From Propionivibrio soli (lineage in GTDB: Bacteria > Pseudomonadota > Gammaproteobacteria > Burkholderiales > Rhodocyclaceae), in contig NZ_JANZKY010000014.1 in the NCBI RefSeq assembly GCF_025770765.1, forward strand, positions 117,787 through 181,786: a DNA stretch of 64,000 nt, given 5' to 3'. Every line of letters starts with the position of its first letter. Position 1 is the stretch's first letter. A program made the position numbers and the translations under genes. Positions 38,482 through 48,213 of the stretch are shown one piece after another. The notes beneath the pieces are model-generated. The model searched no databases and was not told the DNA's origin. It saw only the letters and a program-made list of their open reading frames with translations.

Positions 38482-41211
38482 ATGGTGAAACTCACAAAGT
38501 CGGCTTGTTGTTATTGCGGCGTCGGCTGCGGGTTATTGATCGAGAGTGAGGGCGACCGTATTGTCGGCGTACGGGGCGACCCGGAGCATCCGGCAAATCA
38601 TGGGCGATTGTGTAGCAAAGGCGCATCGCTGCATCTGACCACGGGGCATGAGTATCGCCTGCTTTATCCGGAGCTGAGGAAAACCCGCGGCGAGGGTCGT
38701 CAGCGAGTAAGTTGGGATACGGCGCTCGATCATGCGGCTGAGCGTTTCGCCGAAATCGTCCGTGCTCACGGCCCGGATAGTGTCGCTTTCTATGTTTCTG
38801 GCCAGTTGCTCACTGAGGATTACTACGTCTTCAACAAACTCGCCAAGGGCCTGATAAGCACGAACAACATCGACACCAACTCACGGCTCTGTATGTCGTC
38901 GGCGGTCGCTGGGTATAAACAGACGCTCGGCGCCGACGCGCCGCCATGTTGCTATGACGACATCGGGTTGAGCGAGTGTCTGCTGATCGCGGGGGCCAAT
39001 CCGGCAATCGCGCATCCCATCGTTTTTCGCCGCATCGAGGATGCGAAAGCCGCCAATCCCAGACTCCGAATCATCGTCGTCGATCCCCGACGCAGCGAAA
39101 CGGCGGAGATGGCAGATTTGCATTTGGCGCTCAAGCCCGGCTCAGACATCGCCCTGTACAACGCGATGCTGCACGTTTTGATCGCCGAGAACAGGATCAA
39201 TCGGGCGTACATCGACGCGCACACGGAAGGCTTTGATGAACTAGAAAAGATCGTCGCTGCTTATCCACCTGACATGGCCGCGCGAATGTGCGCGTTAGCC
39301 GAAGCGGACATCATCGAAGCGGCCCGGTGGTTTGGCAGCGCCGCAGGCGCACTCTCCCTTTACTGCCAAGGATTGAACCAGTCAGTGCATGGCACTCACA
39401 ACAACGCGGCGCTGATTCATCTACATCTGGCGACGGGGCAGATCGGGAAGCCTGGAGCCGGGCCGTTCTCGCTGACTGGGCAGCCGAATGCGATGGGCGG
39501 CCGCGAAGTGGGCGGTCTCGCCAATCTCCTTTCGGCGCATCGCGATCTCGCCAATCCGACTCACCGCGAGGAAGTGGCGCGCTTTTGGGGTGTTCCTTCC
39601 GTTCCTGAAAAACCGGGCAAGACGGCGGTCGAGTTGTTCGCCGCTTTGAAGCGAGGTGAGATCAAAGCCGTGTGGATCGCCTGCACCAACCCCGCCCAAT
39701 CGCTCCCAGATCAAACAGACGTACGCGCGGCGCTCTCCGCAGCGGAATTCGTCGTTTTACAGGAAGCTTATGCCAACACAGATACGGCGGCCTTTGCCGA
39801 CCTGATGCTGCCTGCAACCACCTGGGGAGAAAAGGAAGGGACGGTGACCAATTCGGAGCGGCGCATCACGCACATCGCGGCGGCGATCGGTGCGCCGGGA
39901 GAGGCGAGGCCGGACTGGGCTGTTGCGGCCGACTTCGCGCTCCGTCTTGGCAAGCGCTTGGAGAATGGCCGTGACGCGACCCGCCTGTTTCCATACGCAA
40001 CCCCGGAGAGCATTTTCAACGAGCATCGACAACTCACACGCGGTCGGGACCTCGACATTACTGGTCTCAGCTACGATCTGCTCGATACGATTGGCCCGCA
40101 GCAGTGGCCGTTCCGCGAAAGACAACAGAGACCCGCGTTGCGTTTGTACGAGGACGGCGTGTTTCAGACGGCAAATGGCCGCGCCCGCTTTGTCCGCGTC
40201 GAGCACCGTGGCACAGCGGAAGAACCGGGCAACGCCTATCCTTTGAGTTTGATCTCCGGACGCTTGCGTGACCAATGGCACGGCATGAGTCGAACGGGCA
40301 CGGTGGCGCGTTTGTTCAATGCGGACGATGAGCCCGTCGTTTCGATGCATGTGTCCGATATGCGGGAACGCGGATTACGGGGAGGCGATCTGATCAGCGT
40401 TTTGAGCGCACGGGGCAGTATTGTCGCTCGCGTCAAGCCAAGCAAGGGGCTGCTCCCTGGCCGGGCATGGATGCCGATGCACTGGGGCACTCAGTTCATG
40501 AGTAATCCCGGCGTGAACGCGCTCACTAATCCTGCCGCTGATCCCTATTCGTTTCAGCCCGAACTGAAACACGCCGCAGTGACGATCGAGAAAGCTAACC
40601 TGCCGTGGCAACTCGTCGTGTTACGCAAAGCCGGGGAAGGCTGTGCGACAGCTCTGTCGCTGCTTGAGCGTGCGCGTTGCGTTCTGCCGCGTTTCGCCTA
40701 TGCCTCGATCGGGCTTTATGGCCGGGGAGAACCGCTCGTGGTCTTTCGCGCGGCGGCAGAAGACGCGTTGAGTGATGAGCGCTTGAGGGAAATTGACGCT
40801 CTCTTCGGCCTCGACGACGAGGCGGCCGCCATCGTCTATTTCGACAACCAGCGAAAGATCAGCAAACGTGCCTTGGCGCCAGATGGAAGGCTGATTGGCG
40901 TTCGCCTGGCAGGCGAGACGCTGGCCCAATCCTGGCTGAAGGATGTAATGGCCGACGGTACGCTTGATGCGGCGATGATTCGCTGGGCTATGGCACCTAT
41001 TGGCAGTCCGCCGAGTCGCTTGCCCGAGCGCAGCCGAGTCGTCTGCAAGTGCGCTGACGTCACGGAAAGGCAGATCAGGAGCGAAGCGGAAGCCGGTGCC
41101 GATTTGGGGAGAGTGCAGGAGAATCTGAAATGCGGAACCTTTTGCGGTTCCTGCGTGCCGGAGGTGAAACGGTTGCTCACGAGAGCGGAACCAACGGGAT
41201 TGGCCGCCTGA
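38482..41211 (+). CDS. nasA: Assimilatory nitrate reductase, molybdopterin catalytic subunit
   Basis: Reduces nitrate to nitrite in the cytoplasm. The 909-residue protein starts at the ATG giving MVKLTKSACCYCGVGCG, nine bases after GGAGGAG. The N-terminal [4Fe-4S] site is CCYCGVGCG with CSKG downstream; the molybdopterin-guanine dinucleotide domains of the NasA/NarB type follow (SRLCMSSAVAGYKQTLGADAP, in part; Cys as the likely Mo region ligand environment). A C-terminal [2Fe-2S] BFD-like domain has CKCADVT near residue 855 and CGTFCGSC near 884, typical of NasA forms that take electrons from a flavoprotein or NAD(P)H partner. It is cotranscribed with ybiB. Confidence 0.95.
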   Translation: MVKLTKSACCYCGVGCGLLIESEGDRIVGVRGDPEHPANHGRLCSKGASLHLTTGHEYRLLYPELRKTRGEGRQRVSWDTALDHAAERFAEIVRAHGPDSVAFYVSGQLLTEDYYVFNKLAKGLISTNNIDTNSRLCMSSAVAGYKQTLGADAPPCCYDDIGLSECLLIAGANPAIAHPIVFRRIEDAKAANPRLRIIVVDPRRSETAEMADLHLALKPGSDIALYNAMLHVLIAENRINRAYIDAHTEGFDELEKIVAAYPPDMAARMCALAEADIIEAARWFGSAAGALSLYCQGLNQSVHGTHNNAALIHLHLATGQIGKPGAGPFSLTGQPNAMGGREVGGLANLLSAHRDLANPTHREEVARFWGVPSVPEKPGKTAVELFAALKRGEIKAVWIACTNPAQSLPDQTDVRAALSAAEFVVLQEAYANTDTAAFADLMLPATTWGEKEGTVTNSERRITHIAAAIGAPGEARPDWAVAADFALRLGKRLENGRDATRLFPYATPESIFNEHRQLTRGRDLDITGLSYDLLDTIGPQQWPFRERQQRPALRLYEDGVFQTANGRARFVRVEHRGTAEEPGNAYPLSLISGRLRDQWHGMSRTGTVARLFNADDEPVVSMHVSDMRERGLRGGDLISVLSARGSIVARVKPSKGLLPGRAWMPMHWGTQFMSNPGVNALTNPAADPYSFQPELKHAAVTIEKANLPWQLVVLRKAGEGCATALSLLERARCVLPRFAYASIGLYGRGEPLVVFRAAAEDALSDERLREIDALFGLDDEAAAIVYFDNQRKISKRALAPDGRLIGVRLAGETLAQSWLKDVMADGTLDAAMIRWAMAPIGSPPSRLPERSRVVCKCADVTERQIRSEAEAGADLGRVQENLKCGTFCGSCVPEVKRLLTRAEPTGLAA

Positions 41212-41225
41212 GGATTCGAAGATAA

Positions 41226-42209
41226 ATGAATTTCGCACAGTTAATCCGGGAGATTGCACGCGGCAGCGAGGGGGCGACCGACATGCCGTACGAGGAGGCG
41301 CAGCTTCTCTATGGCGCAATGCTCGATGGCGGTGTTCCCGATCTCGAACTGGGCGCCGTGGCCATCGCCTTGCGCATGAAGGGCGAATCGGTCGACGAGA
41401 TGCGCGGTTTCCTTGCCGCCACGAATGAGCGCCTGTTTGGTTTGAAGCGCCCCGCGGGATCGACGCGGCCCGTCGTGCTGCCCTCCTATAACGGCGCTCG
41501 CAAAGGGCCCAATCTCACACCGTTGCTGGCACTGCTGTTGCGGCGGTTCCATATTCCGGTCCTCGTGCACGGACTCATTGAAGGTTTCGGTCGTGTGACC
41601 ACCGCACAGATATTCAGGGAACTCGGCGTCATGCCGGCCAACGGCCTTGCCCAGGCCCAACAGATGCTCGACGACACCGGCCTCGTTTATGTGCCGTTGT
41701 CTGTCATTTCCTCCGGATTGAGCGTGCAGTTGGCGTTGCGTAGCCGGCTGGGACTCAGAAACAGCGCACACAGCCTGGTCAAGATGATCGATCCGTTCAA
41801 AGGCGAAAGTCTCCTCATAACAGCGGCTACTCATCCCGAGTACATCGATAACATGCGGGAAGTTCTGCGAAGCGTGGGAACGCGTACACTGTTGTCGCGT
41901 GCAACCGAAGGGGAGCCTTTCGCTAATCCCAAGCGCCGTCCCCGTATCGAGTACCTGCATGACGGCGAATGCGAGCTGCTATTCGAGGCCGAGCACGATA
42001 GCTTGAAGACTCTGCCTCATCTACCGGATGCCAGTGACGCGAAAACGACGGCGGACTGGATCCGCCGCGTCCTGGCCGGAGCGGTTGCCGTGCCGCCGCC
42101 CATCGCCAACCAGTTGGCGTGCGCTCTGTACGCTACCGGCTATGCTGATGACTTCAACCAGGCCAAAGCTATCGTCGCCGTCGATGGCTTTGGCCTTGCG
42201 CTCGCATAA
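41226..42209 (+). CDS. ybiB: DNA-binding protein YbiB (TrpD2 family)
   Basis: A 327-residue protein of the anthranilate phosphoribosyltransferase fold (TrpD2/YbiB). The family binds nucleic acid non-specifically and E. coli YbiB is linked to the SOS response; it does not make tryptophan. Segments such as AVAIALRMKGESVDEMRGFL and LPSYNGARKGPNLTPLLALL identify it. It begins 15 bp after the nasA stop, so it is in the nitrate reductase operon and presumably under the same nitrogen control. The connection between the two is unexplained. Confidence 0.88.
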   Translation: MNFAQLIREIARGSEGATDMPYEEAQLLYGAMLDGGVPDLELGAVAIALRMKGESVDEMRGFLAATNERLFGLKRPAGSTRPVVLPSYNGARKGPNLTPLLALLLRRFHIPVLVHGLIEGFGRVTTAQIFRELGVMPANGLAQAQQMLDDTGLVYVPLSVISSGLSVQLALRSRLGLRNSAHSLVKMIDPFKGESLLITAATHPEYIDNMREVLRSVGTRTLLSRATEGEPFANPKRRPRIEYLHDGECELLFEAEHDSLKTLPHLPDASDAKTTADWIRRVLAGAVAVPPPIANQLACALYATGYADDFNQAKAIVAVDGFGLALA

Positions 42210-42225
42210 GCTACCCCGTCCGGGC

Positions 42226-42255
42226 TTCGGTGATTAATCTCGCCTCCGCTATAAT
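42226..42255 (+). promoter_or_regulatory. Candidate promoter for the terC-like gene
   Basis: A perfect TATAAT (42250-42255) is preceded, 18 bp upstream, by a weak TTCGGT. It is 45 bp before the GTG start. Confidence 0.4.
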
Positions 42256-42299
42256 CCGTGCGATTACATAGCGAACGGTTCTCATCTGAGGTGTATTGA

Positions 42300-43061
42300 G
42301 TGGATATTCTGACCTTATTGGCCAATCCCGAATCGTGGGTCGCCTTTTTCACGTTGACGGCCCTGGAATTGGTGCTCGGCATCGACAACATCATCTTCAT
42401 TTCGATTCTTGTCGACCGACTGCCGCCGCAGAACAGGGAAACGGCACGTAAGCTCGGCCTGTTCTTCGCGATGTTCATGCGTATTGGCTTGCTCCTTCTG
42501 CTGTCGTACATCGTCGGTGCCACCAACCCTTTGTTCTCGATTCTTGGCAAGCCGTTCTCGCCGCGTGATCTGGTATTGATCGGCGGCGGTTTGTTCCTTC
42601 TCTGGAAGAGTACGCAAGAGATCCATCAACTGCTTGAAGGCGAAGAGGAGCACCGCGAGACGAAGGTCAAGGCTACGTTTTCGGCGATCATCTTTCAGAT
42701 CATTGTTATCGACCTCGTTTTCTCGCTCGATTCGATCATTACCGCTGTCGGGATGGTTGACACCGTAGTGATCATGATCGCCGCCGTTATTGCTTCGGTG
42801 GGGCTGATGATGGTCTTTGCCAGAAGCATCGGACTGTTCGTGTCGGAACATCCGACGGTCAAGATGTTGGCCTTGTCGTTCCTGCTTGTCGTGGGTGTGG
42901 CCTTGGTGGCGGACGGGCTCGGACATCACGTGCCGAAGGGTTACATCTACTTTGCAATGGCGTTTTCGCTCGCTGTCGAGATGCTCAATCTGCGCATGCG
43001 CAAGAAGCGGGCTCAACCCGTGCATCTGCGTGAACGTTATGGCGACGGGGATTCGGACTAA
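42300..43061 (+). CDS. TerC family integral membrane protein
   Basis: A 253-residue, seven- to eight-span membrane protein of the TerC family. The acidic membrane motifs LELVLGIDNIIFISI and VIDLVFSLDSIITAVGM are the family signature and are thought to bind metal ions such as manganese or calcium. It is the short form without CBS or CorC domains; interestingly, the next gene supplies those domains on a separate protein. Start is GTG after GAGG. Metal export or metal loading of exported proteins is the likely role. Confidence 0.92.
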   Translation: MDILTLLANPESWVAFFTLTALELVLGIDNIIFISILVDRLPPQNRETARKLGLFFAMFMRIGLLLLLSYIVGATNPLFSILGKPFSPRDLVLIGGGLFLLWKSTQEIHQLLEGEEEHRETKVKATFSAIIFQIIVIDLVFSLDSIITAVGMVDTVVIMIAAVIASVGLMMVFARSIGLFVSEHPTVKMLALSFLLVVGVALVADGLGHHVPKGYIYFAMAFSLAVEMLNLRMRKKRAQPVHLRERYGDGDSD

Positions 43062-43094
43062 CCTCATGCCATTCACTGACGCGTCTGACGCTTG

Positions 43095-44414
43095 ATGGAT
43101 ATCGTCCTCCTCGTTCTTCTGATCCTGCTGAACGGTGTCCTCGCGATGTCGGAGATCGCCGTGGTGTCTTCGCGGCGTGCGCGTTTGCAGAAGCTTGCCG
43201 ATGATGGAAGCCCGGGGGCCGAATCGGCATTGGCGCTGAACAACGAGCCCTCCGCTTTTCTTTCAACCGTTCAAGTGGGGATTACGACGGTTGGTATCTT
43301 GAGCGGTGCGATCGGTGAGAATGCCTTGGCCGATCCTCTAACCCAATGGCTGTCGGGCGTGGCCTTGTTGGCGCCGTACGCTCGCGGCCTGGCGTTGACA
43401 GTCGTCGTGGTGGCCCTGACCTATTTTTCGGTGGTCGTGGGCGAGCTTGTGCCGAAACGGCTGGGCCTCCTGGCTCCCGAGACTATCGCCTCGCTGATCG
43501 CGACACCGATGAATATGCTGGCGCGCGTGACGCGGCCGCTCGTCTGGTTGCTCTCCAGTTCCTCCAGCCTCGTTCTGCAGCTTATCGGTGCCCGCCGTCG
43601 GGAAGAGCCGCCGGTGACCGACGACGAAATCAACGTCCTCATGGAGCAGGGCGCCGAAGCCGGTGTTTTCCACGAAAGCGAACAGGCGATCGTGTCGAAC
43701 GTGCTGCGCCTCGACGAGCAGCGCATCGGCGCCATCATGACGCACCGCAACGACATTTACGTTCTCGATCTTGATAGCCCTGACGAGGAAATTCGCACCT
43801 GCCTCGCAGAGAGCCCCTTCACGCGGATCGTCGTGTGCCGTGACGGCCTTGACCACATTGTCGGAATTCTGCGCACAGCGGACCTGCTCAAAGCGGCCTT
43901 GGCCGGCGAAAAACTTGATGTCCTCCAATACCTTCGGCCGCCACTCTACGTGCCGGAAGGCGTGACGACCACGCACCTCCTTGAAAGCTTCCGCAAGCAT
44001 CACCAGCAGTGTGCCTTGATCGTAGACGAATATGGGGAATTGCAGGGGCTTGTCACGTTGACCGACGTGCTGACGTCGATCGTCGGTGATCTGCCCTCAT
44101 CGGATACGACCGAGGAACTGGACATCGCCGAACGTGCCGATGGGTCCTGGCTGGTAGACGGCGGTGTGAGCATCGAACGCCTCAAATCGGTGGCCGATAT
44201 TGACGAGGACCTGCCGGGTGAGGACGACAATGCGTTCAATACGCTCGGCGGCCTGATGATGTACGTTCTCGGGCGGATTCCTTCGGTGACCGATAGTTTC
44301 GAGACACCTGGATACCGCTTCGAAGTCATCGACATGGACAAGAACCGGGTCGACAAGGTGCTGGTCGAGAGGCGACGCGATTCCGCAGCTTTGGTGGCGG
44401 AACGGGAGTCGTAG
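43095..44414 (+). CDS. CNNM/HlyC-CorC family membrane protein
   Basis: A 439-residue protein with an N-terminal DUF21 (CNNM) membrane domain of about 190 residues (NGVLAMSEIAVVSSRRARL, VGITTVGILSGAIGE, VVVGELVPKRLGL), a pair of CBS domains (about 200-330; MTHRNDIYVLDLDSPDEEIR and DEYGELQGLVTLTDVLTSIV in part), and a C-terminal CorC_HlyC domain ending near residue 430. Members bind Mg-ATP and move magnesium or related ions. ATG 43095 is preferred to the TTG one codon earlier. There is no obvious ribosome site, so coupling to terC (34-bp gap) is possible. Confidence 0.92.
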   Translation: MDIVLLVLLILLNGVLAMSEIAVVSSRRARLQKLADDGSPGAESALALNNEPSAFLSTVQVGITTVGILSGAIGENALADPLTQWLSGVALLAPYARGLALTVVVVALTYFSVVVGELVPKRLGLLAPETIASLIATPMNMLARVTRPLVWLLSSSSSLVLQLIGARRREEPPVTDDEINVLMEQGAEAGVFHESEQAIVSNVLRLDEQRIGAIMTHRNDIYVLDLDSPDEEIRTCLAESPFTRIVVCRDGLDHIVGILRTADLLKAALAGEKLDVLQYLRPPLYVPEGVTTTHLLESFRKHHQQCALIVDEYGELQGLVTLTDVLTSIVGDLPSSDTTEELDIAERADGSWLVDGGVSIERLKSVADIDEDLPGEDDNAFNTLGGLMMYVLGRIPSVTDSFETPGYRFEVIDMDKNRVDKVLVERRRDSAALVAERES

Positions 44415-44428
44415 CCGTCGGGCGCGGC

Positions 44429-44869
44429 ATGCTGGAATCCCACATCTCGGACATTTCGCGCGTCATTCAGCTGGCGGTGGCGCCCGTCTTCCTGCTCACT
44501 GCGATCGCCACGATGATCAATGCGATGAACGCGCGTTTAGGGCGCATCGTTGATCGCAGACGCCTCCTCGAGGATCGTTTGCTGAACGGAGGGAAGGCGC
44601 CGCGTGATGAGCTCAAGCAGGAATTGCGCGGATTGGTCAGGCGCATCCACCTCGTCTATTTCGGGATCCTGTTTGCGGTATTGGCTGCGTTGTTGGTTTG
44701 CCTCGTGGTGGCGGGCGCGTTCATTGGCGCGCTCATCGCGGTCGACCTGTCGAAAGCGGTCGCCGTTCTCTTCATCCTTGCCATGTGCTCGATGATCGGC
44801 TCGCTCGGAATGTTCCTTCGCGAGGTCTACTTAGGCGTCAGTGCTGGCCTGAACATCAGCCGATTCTAA
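44429..44869 (+). CDS. DUF2721 family membrane protein
   Basis: A 146-residue membrane protein of a family without known function. Three hydrophobic segments are visible: residues about 12-30 (VIQLAVAPVFLLTAIATMI), 75-100 and 108-130. A basic cytoplasmic loop with ARLGRIVDRRRLLEDRLL separates the first two. It starts 14 bp after the CNNM/CorC-like gene, so the three membrane proteins from 42300 form one operon, perhaps connected to metal ion balance. Confidence 0.85.
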   Translation: MLESHISDISRVIQLAVAPVFLLTAIATMINAMNARLGRIVDRRRLLEDRLLNGGKAPRDELKQELRGLVRRIHLVYFGILFAVLAALLVCLVVAGAFIGALIAVDLSKAVAVLFILAMCSMIGSLGMFLREVYLGVSAGLNISRF

Positions 44870-45006
44870 CGTACGTCCCCCACTGACCGGCCTGTGTGTG
44901 AAGTGCGACACAGATCACAGAGATTTCGTGCCGACGTTTCATTTTTCGGTAACCGTGTCGTGCTTTCCCGGGCTAAAATCCCCACTTTTTCCGGGTGGGG
45001 AAAACC

Positions 45007-46296
45007 ATGCTTGAACGTTATTTCAAACTATCAGAGCACGGAACAACCGTGCGCACCGAAGTCATGGCAGGAATCACGACCTTCCTCACCATGGCTTACA
45101 TTATTTTCGTCAATCCGGACATCCTTTCGGCAGCGGGCATGCCAAAGGACTCCGTGTTTGTTGCCACGTGCGTGGCAGCGGCGCTCGGCTCCGCGATCAT
45201 GGGGTTCTACGCCAATTATCCGATCGCGTTGGCCCCTGGAATGGGATTGAACGCCTACTTCGCATTTGCCGTCGTGAAGGGAATGGGATTTACGTGGCAA
45301 GCTGCCTTGGGCGCGGTCTTTATTTCCGGCGTCTTGTTCATCATTGTCAGCCTGTTCCGGGTGCGGGAAGCCATTGTTAATGCGATACCGCGGTCGCTGA
45401 AATTTGCCATTTCCGCCGGTATCGGGCTCTTTCTTGCGCTCATTGGGCTGAAGAACGCTGGAATCATCGCCGGGAATCCGGCCACATTGCTGACGCTCGG
45501 CGACCTGCATAGCCCCGGTACCCTGCTTGCGGTGGCCGGTTTCATCCTCATCGTTGCGCTCGAACAAAGAAAAGTGCCAGGTGCCATCATTATCGGCATC
45601 CTCTCCGTGACCGTTATTTCCGTGCTTGCCGGTCTGACCCCGTTTGGCGGCGTCATTGCACCGCCCCCTTCGATTGCTCCGACGTTCCTGCAGATGGATA
45701 TTGGCGCCGCCTTGAACGCCGGCTTGTTGACCGTCGTGCTTACCTTCTTCATGGTCGAGTTGTTCGATGCCTCGGGTACCTTGATCGGCGTTTGCCACCG
45801 GGCAGGTCTGTTGGATGCAGACGGCAAATTGCCGCGCTTGAAAAAAGCGCTGCTTGCGGACTCGGGTGCGATCGTTGCGGGCTCGCTGCTTGGAACGTCG
45901 TCGACCACGGCGTATATCGAATCCGCCGCCGGAACCTCGGTCGGGGGACGTACCGGGCTAACGGCCGTGGTCGTTGCTGCGTTGTTCCTGGCGGCGCTGG
46001 TTTTTGCGCCGCTCGCCGGAACGGTGCCGGCTTTCGCGACGGCACCCGCCCTTTGCTACGTGGCGGTGCTCATGATCCGTGGCCTTTCCGAAATCGACTG
46101 GGATGATCTGACCGAAGCGGCTCCCGCTGTCGTCACCGCGATAAGCATGCCGTTCACCTTCTCGATTGCCCACGGCATTGCCTTTGGTTTCATTACCTAC
46201 GCGGCGACCAAACTGATTGCCGGTCGCACCCGTGACCTGTCGCCAATGGTTGCCGTCATCGCCGTGATTTTCGTCTTCAAGTTTGCTTTCCTGTAA
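45007..46296 (+). CDS. NCS2 family purine permease (AzgA/AdeP type)
   Basis: A 429-residue, 14-span nucleobase:H+ symporter. The N-terminus [22 protein letters not shown], the NPDIL segment, [10 protein letters not shown] and [13 protein letters not shown] are typical of the AzgA branch that takes up adenine, guanine or hypoxanthine rather than the UraA/xanthine branch. I start at ATG 45007, six bases after GGTGGGG; an upstream GTG overlaps the ribosome site. apt follows after five bases, which suggests adenine as the substrate. A TAAAAT -10-like element lies at 44974-44979. Confidence 0.92.
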   Translation: MLERYFKLSEHGTTVRTEVMAGITTFLTMAYIIFVNPDILSAAGMPKDSVFVATCVAAALGSAIMGFYANYPIALAPGMGLNAYFAFAVVKGMGFTWQAALGAVFISGVLFIIVSLFRVREAIVNAIPRSLKFAISAGIGLFLALIGLKNAGIIAGNPATLLTLGDLHSPGTLLAVAGFILIVALEQRKVPGAIIIGILSVTVISVLAGLTPFGGVIAPPPSIAPTFLQMDIGAALNAGLLTVVLTFFMVELFDASGTLIGVCHRAGLLDADGKLPRLKKALLADSGAIVAGSLLGTSSTTAYIESAAGTSVGGRTGLTAVVVAALFLAALVFAPLAGTVPAFATAPALCYVAVLMIRGLSEIDWDDLTEAAPAVVTAISMPFTFSIAHGIAFGFITYAATKLIAGRTRDLSPMVAVIAVIFVFKFAFL

Positions 46297-46301
46297 CGCC
46301 A

Positions 46302-46829
46302 ATGGACACCGGGTACTTCTACGACCGCATACGCACTGTCCCCGATTGGCCCGAACCCGGTGTCCAGTTTCGTGACATCACGCCTCTTCTGCGTGACGGC
46401 GAGGCCTTCGCCGAGTTGATTGAGGCTTTTGCCGGACGCTACGCGACGGCTCACATCGATGCCGTCGCGGGAATAGATGCGCGCGGATTCATCGTGGGCG
46501 CCGCCCTGGCTTACCGGCTGCGCTGCGGTTTCATCCCCGTGCGCAAGGCGGGGAAGCTGCCCTTCGATACGGTGTGTGAGTCGTATTCGCTTGAATACGG
46601 GCAGTCCACCGTCGAGGTGCATACGGACGCCGCCGATCCGGGCGATCACGTGCTCGTCGTCGATGATCTCATCGCGACCGGCGGCACTATCCTCGCGGCC
46701 GCCAAGCTGATGCAACGTCTCGGCGCAAAGATCGTCGAGACCGCGGTGATCATCGATCTTCCGGCTCTCGGCGGTTCCGCCCGTTTGAAAGATGCAGGTA
46801 TCGCCGGCTTCGCTCTTCTCACGTACTGA
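46302..46829 (+). CDS. apt: Adenine phosphoribosyltransferase
   Basis: Converts adenine and PRPP to AMP. The 175-residue protein begins [20 protein letters not shown] and has [15 protein letters not shown] and the PRPP-binding loop [17 protein letters not shown]. Length and order are standard. It is five bases behind the purine permease, making an adenine uptake and salvage operon closed by a strong terminator. Confidence 0.97.
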   Translation: MDTGYFYDRIRTVPDWPEPGVQFRDITPLLRDGEAFAELIEAFAGRYATAHIDAVAGIDARGFIVGAALAYRLRCGFIPVRKAGKLPFDTVCESYSLEYGQSTVEVHTDAADPGDHVLVVDDLIATGGTILAAAKLMQRLGAKIVETAVIIDLPALGGSARLKDAGIAGFALLTY

Positions 46830-46854
46830 TCCGCGACCTGTTGCCACTTCTCAG

Positions 46855-46876
46855 ACCCGGCCGCAAGCCGGGTTTT
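46855..46876 (+). terminator. Intrinsic terminator of the permease-apt operon
   Basis: ACCCGGC and GCCGGGT pair around CGCAA and are followed by six T residues, 26 bp after the apt stop. Confidence 0.85.
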
Positions 46877-46879
46877 TTG

Positions 46880-47211
46880 TTTGCCTTTCATCACGTTAGG
46901 TTGCGCCTAGGGTCGTTTATCGGCCCTAGGTCTTGCTGCGTGAATTACAATTGATGTTATGTATACAGACTTTCTGTGTTGATATGTACAAAAAATATTG
47001 GCTGTATTTTGTCTTTATGAGCATGAATGATGTATTTTTAACTTTCCTTTGACATAAATAGTTCACATATATTGGATTGAAATGTATATAGTATGAGGAT
47101 AGTTTAGTCGGGCGGCATCGGCAATTGGCAGCCAGCTACCATCTCCGAGGCCGTGGTCACAATCAGAATACCAACAGCAAGTGATCGGTATTCGTACTCG
47201 GGAGAAAACAG
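46880..47211. other. AT-rich intergenic region before the PEP-CTERM gene
   Basis: About 330 bp with no gene. The segment 46930-47100 is strikingly AT-rich compared with the rest of the window. It contains a perfect 7-bp inverted repeat CCTAGGG/CCCTAGG (46906-46912, 46924-46930), a TTGACA at 47049-47054 followed by TATATT at short spacing, and a second inverted repeat GAATACC/GGTATTC (47166-47172, 47187-47193) just before the ribosome site GGGAGA. No tRNA or riboswitch pattern was recognised. Confidence 0.6.
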
Positions 47212-48066
47212 ATGGAACCGATGCCTCTTTTGGGCAAAGTAGCGCGACGTTCTCTATTCGCAGGGCTAATGCTCGCCAGTTCGATCGGCTTTTCGGTTGC
47301 GCATGCAGCCATCGTGAGTTTTAACGCGGGAGGCACAGGCCTGTCCGGTGCAGTACCGGCAACTTCGGCGATCAGCGTCCATGGATCAGGGTTCGCGATG
47401 AGCCAGTTCAACCCAGCCACTCCGGCGATTCTCAGCTTCACGGAACTGGGCGCCTATCAGTTGACGCAGCCGGATGGCGTGTCACCGATCGGTGTACGCG
47501 ACGTTACTCTGACGTATTCCGTATCGGGTACGCTTAACGCTCTGACCGGAGCGCTTGCATTCACGTCGGGATTGTTCAGCCTTTACTCCGACTCCATATT
47601 CAATTTCGGTTCGGCGAGTTCGAACCCAGGCGTCATGTTTGGAGCGAACGACGGGACGCTTATTGCGTCCTTCCTGATTACATCCGGGTTTGGCTCAGCG
47701 AGTGGAACCGCACACATGAACGGCGCGGCGGTTGCCGGCAGCATTCTTCCCGGTTATTTCTTCTCGACCGGCGGGGAAGATCTCAGCCAGTCGGGCGATC
47801 TGAGTTTTGCGGTCGATATCGACAACATGATCGATTTCTCCCCGTCCCCGACCGTCGTCTCCGAGATTGTCTGCAAGGCCGCGGGCTTCATTGGCCCAGG
47901 ATGCGATGGTACTCCGTACGCTAATTCGCCCTATTACTTTGTCGTAACCGATGGAGGAAAGGCGACGTTATCCACCACCGTACCCGAGCCTGGTACTCTC
48001 ATGCTGGGTGTTCTCGGTATGGCAGCAATTGGCGTGGTTCGGCGTCGAAAAGTGTTCGGAGGTTAA
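47212..48066 (+). CDS. PEP-CTERM sorting domain protein (possible floc-associated PepA type)
   Basis: A 284-residue exported protein. The signal peptide (LFAGLMLASSIGFSVAHA) is cleaved near residue 32. The body is Gly/Ser/Ala/Thr-rich with few charges and two cysteines in IVCKAAGFIGPGCDG. The C-terminal sorting signal has VPEPG near residue 257, a hydrophobic helix (TLMLGVLGMAAIGVV) and the basic RRRK tail. Such proteins are processed by exosortase/EpsH and anchored or released with exopolysaccharide. The overall look recalls the floc-forming protein PepA of Zoogloea, but that is only a resemblance. Exosortase genes are not in the window. Confidence 0.85.
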   Translation: MEPMPLLGKVARRSLFAGLMLASSIGFSVAHAAIVSFNAGGTGLSGAVPATSAISVHGSGFAMSQFNPATPAILSFTELGAYQLTQPDGVSPIGVRDVTLTYSVSGTLNALTGALAFTSGLFSLYSDSIFNFGSASSNPGVMFGANDGTLIASFLITSGFGSASGTAHMNGAAVAGSILPGYFFSTGGEDLSQSGDLSFAVDIDNMIDFSPSPTVVSEIVCKAAGFIGPGCDGTPYANSPYYFVVTDGGKATLSTTVPEPGTLMLGVLGMAAIGVVRRRKVFGG

Positions 48067-48213
48067 GGGGAGGCGTCACTGCCCGTGGTGAGCCATCATG
48101 CTGTTGTTATTTTTCACCAATGATTGGTTGCGGCAAAAACCATTTTATATGTGTGGATAATCAATAAATTAGCGTTTTTTACCGCGCCTTGATGCACCAT
48201 TGCTGCTTTCGGT

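Noticed and set aside
47101..47211. Possible cyclic-di-GMP or cobalamin riboswitch before the PEP-CTERM gene
   Set aside because: The conserved cores of these riboswitches (for example GGCAAACC with GCAAAGCC, or the B12 box) are absent; only a simple inverted repeat is present.
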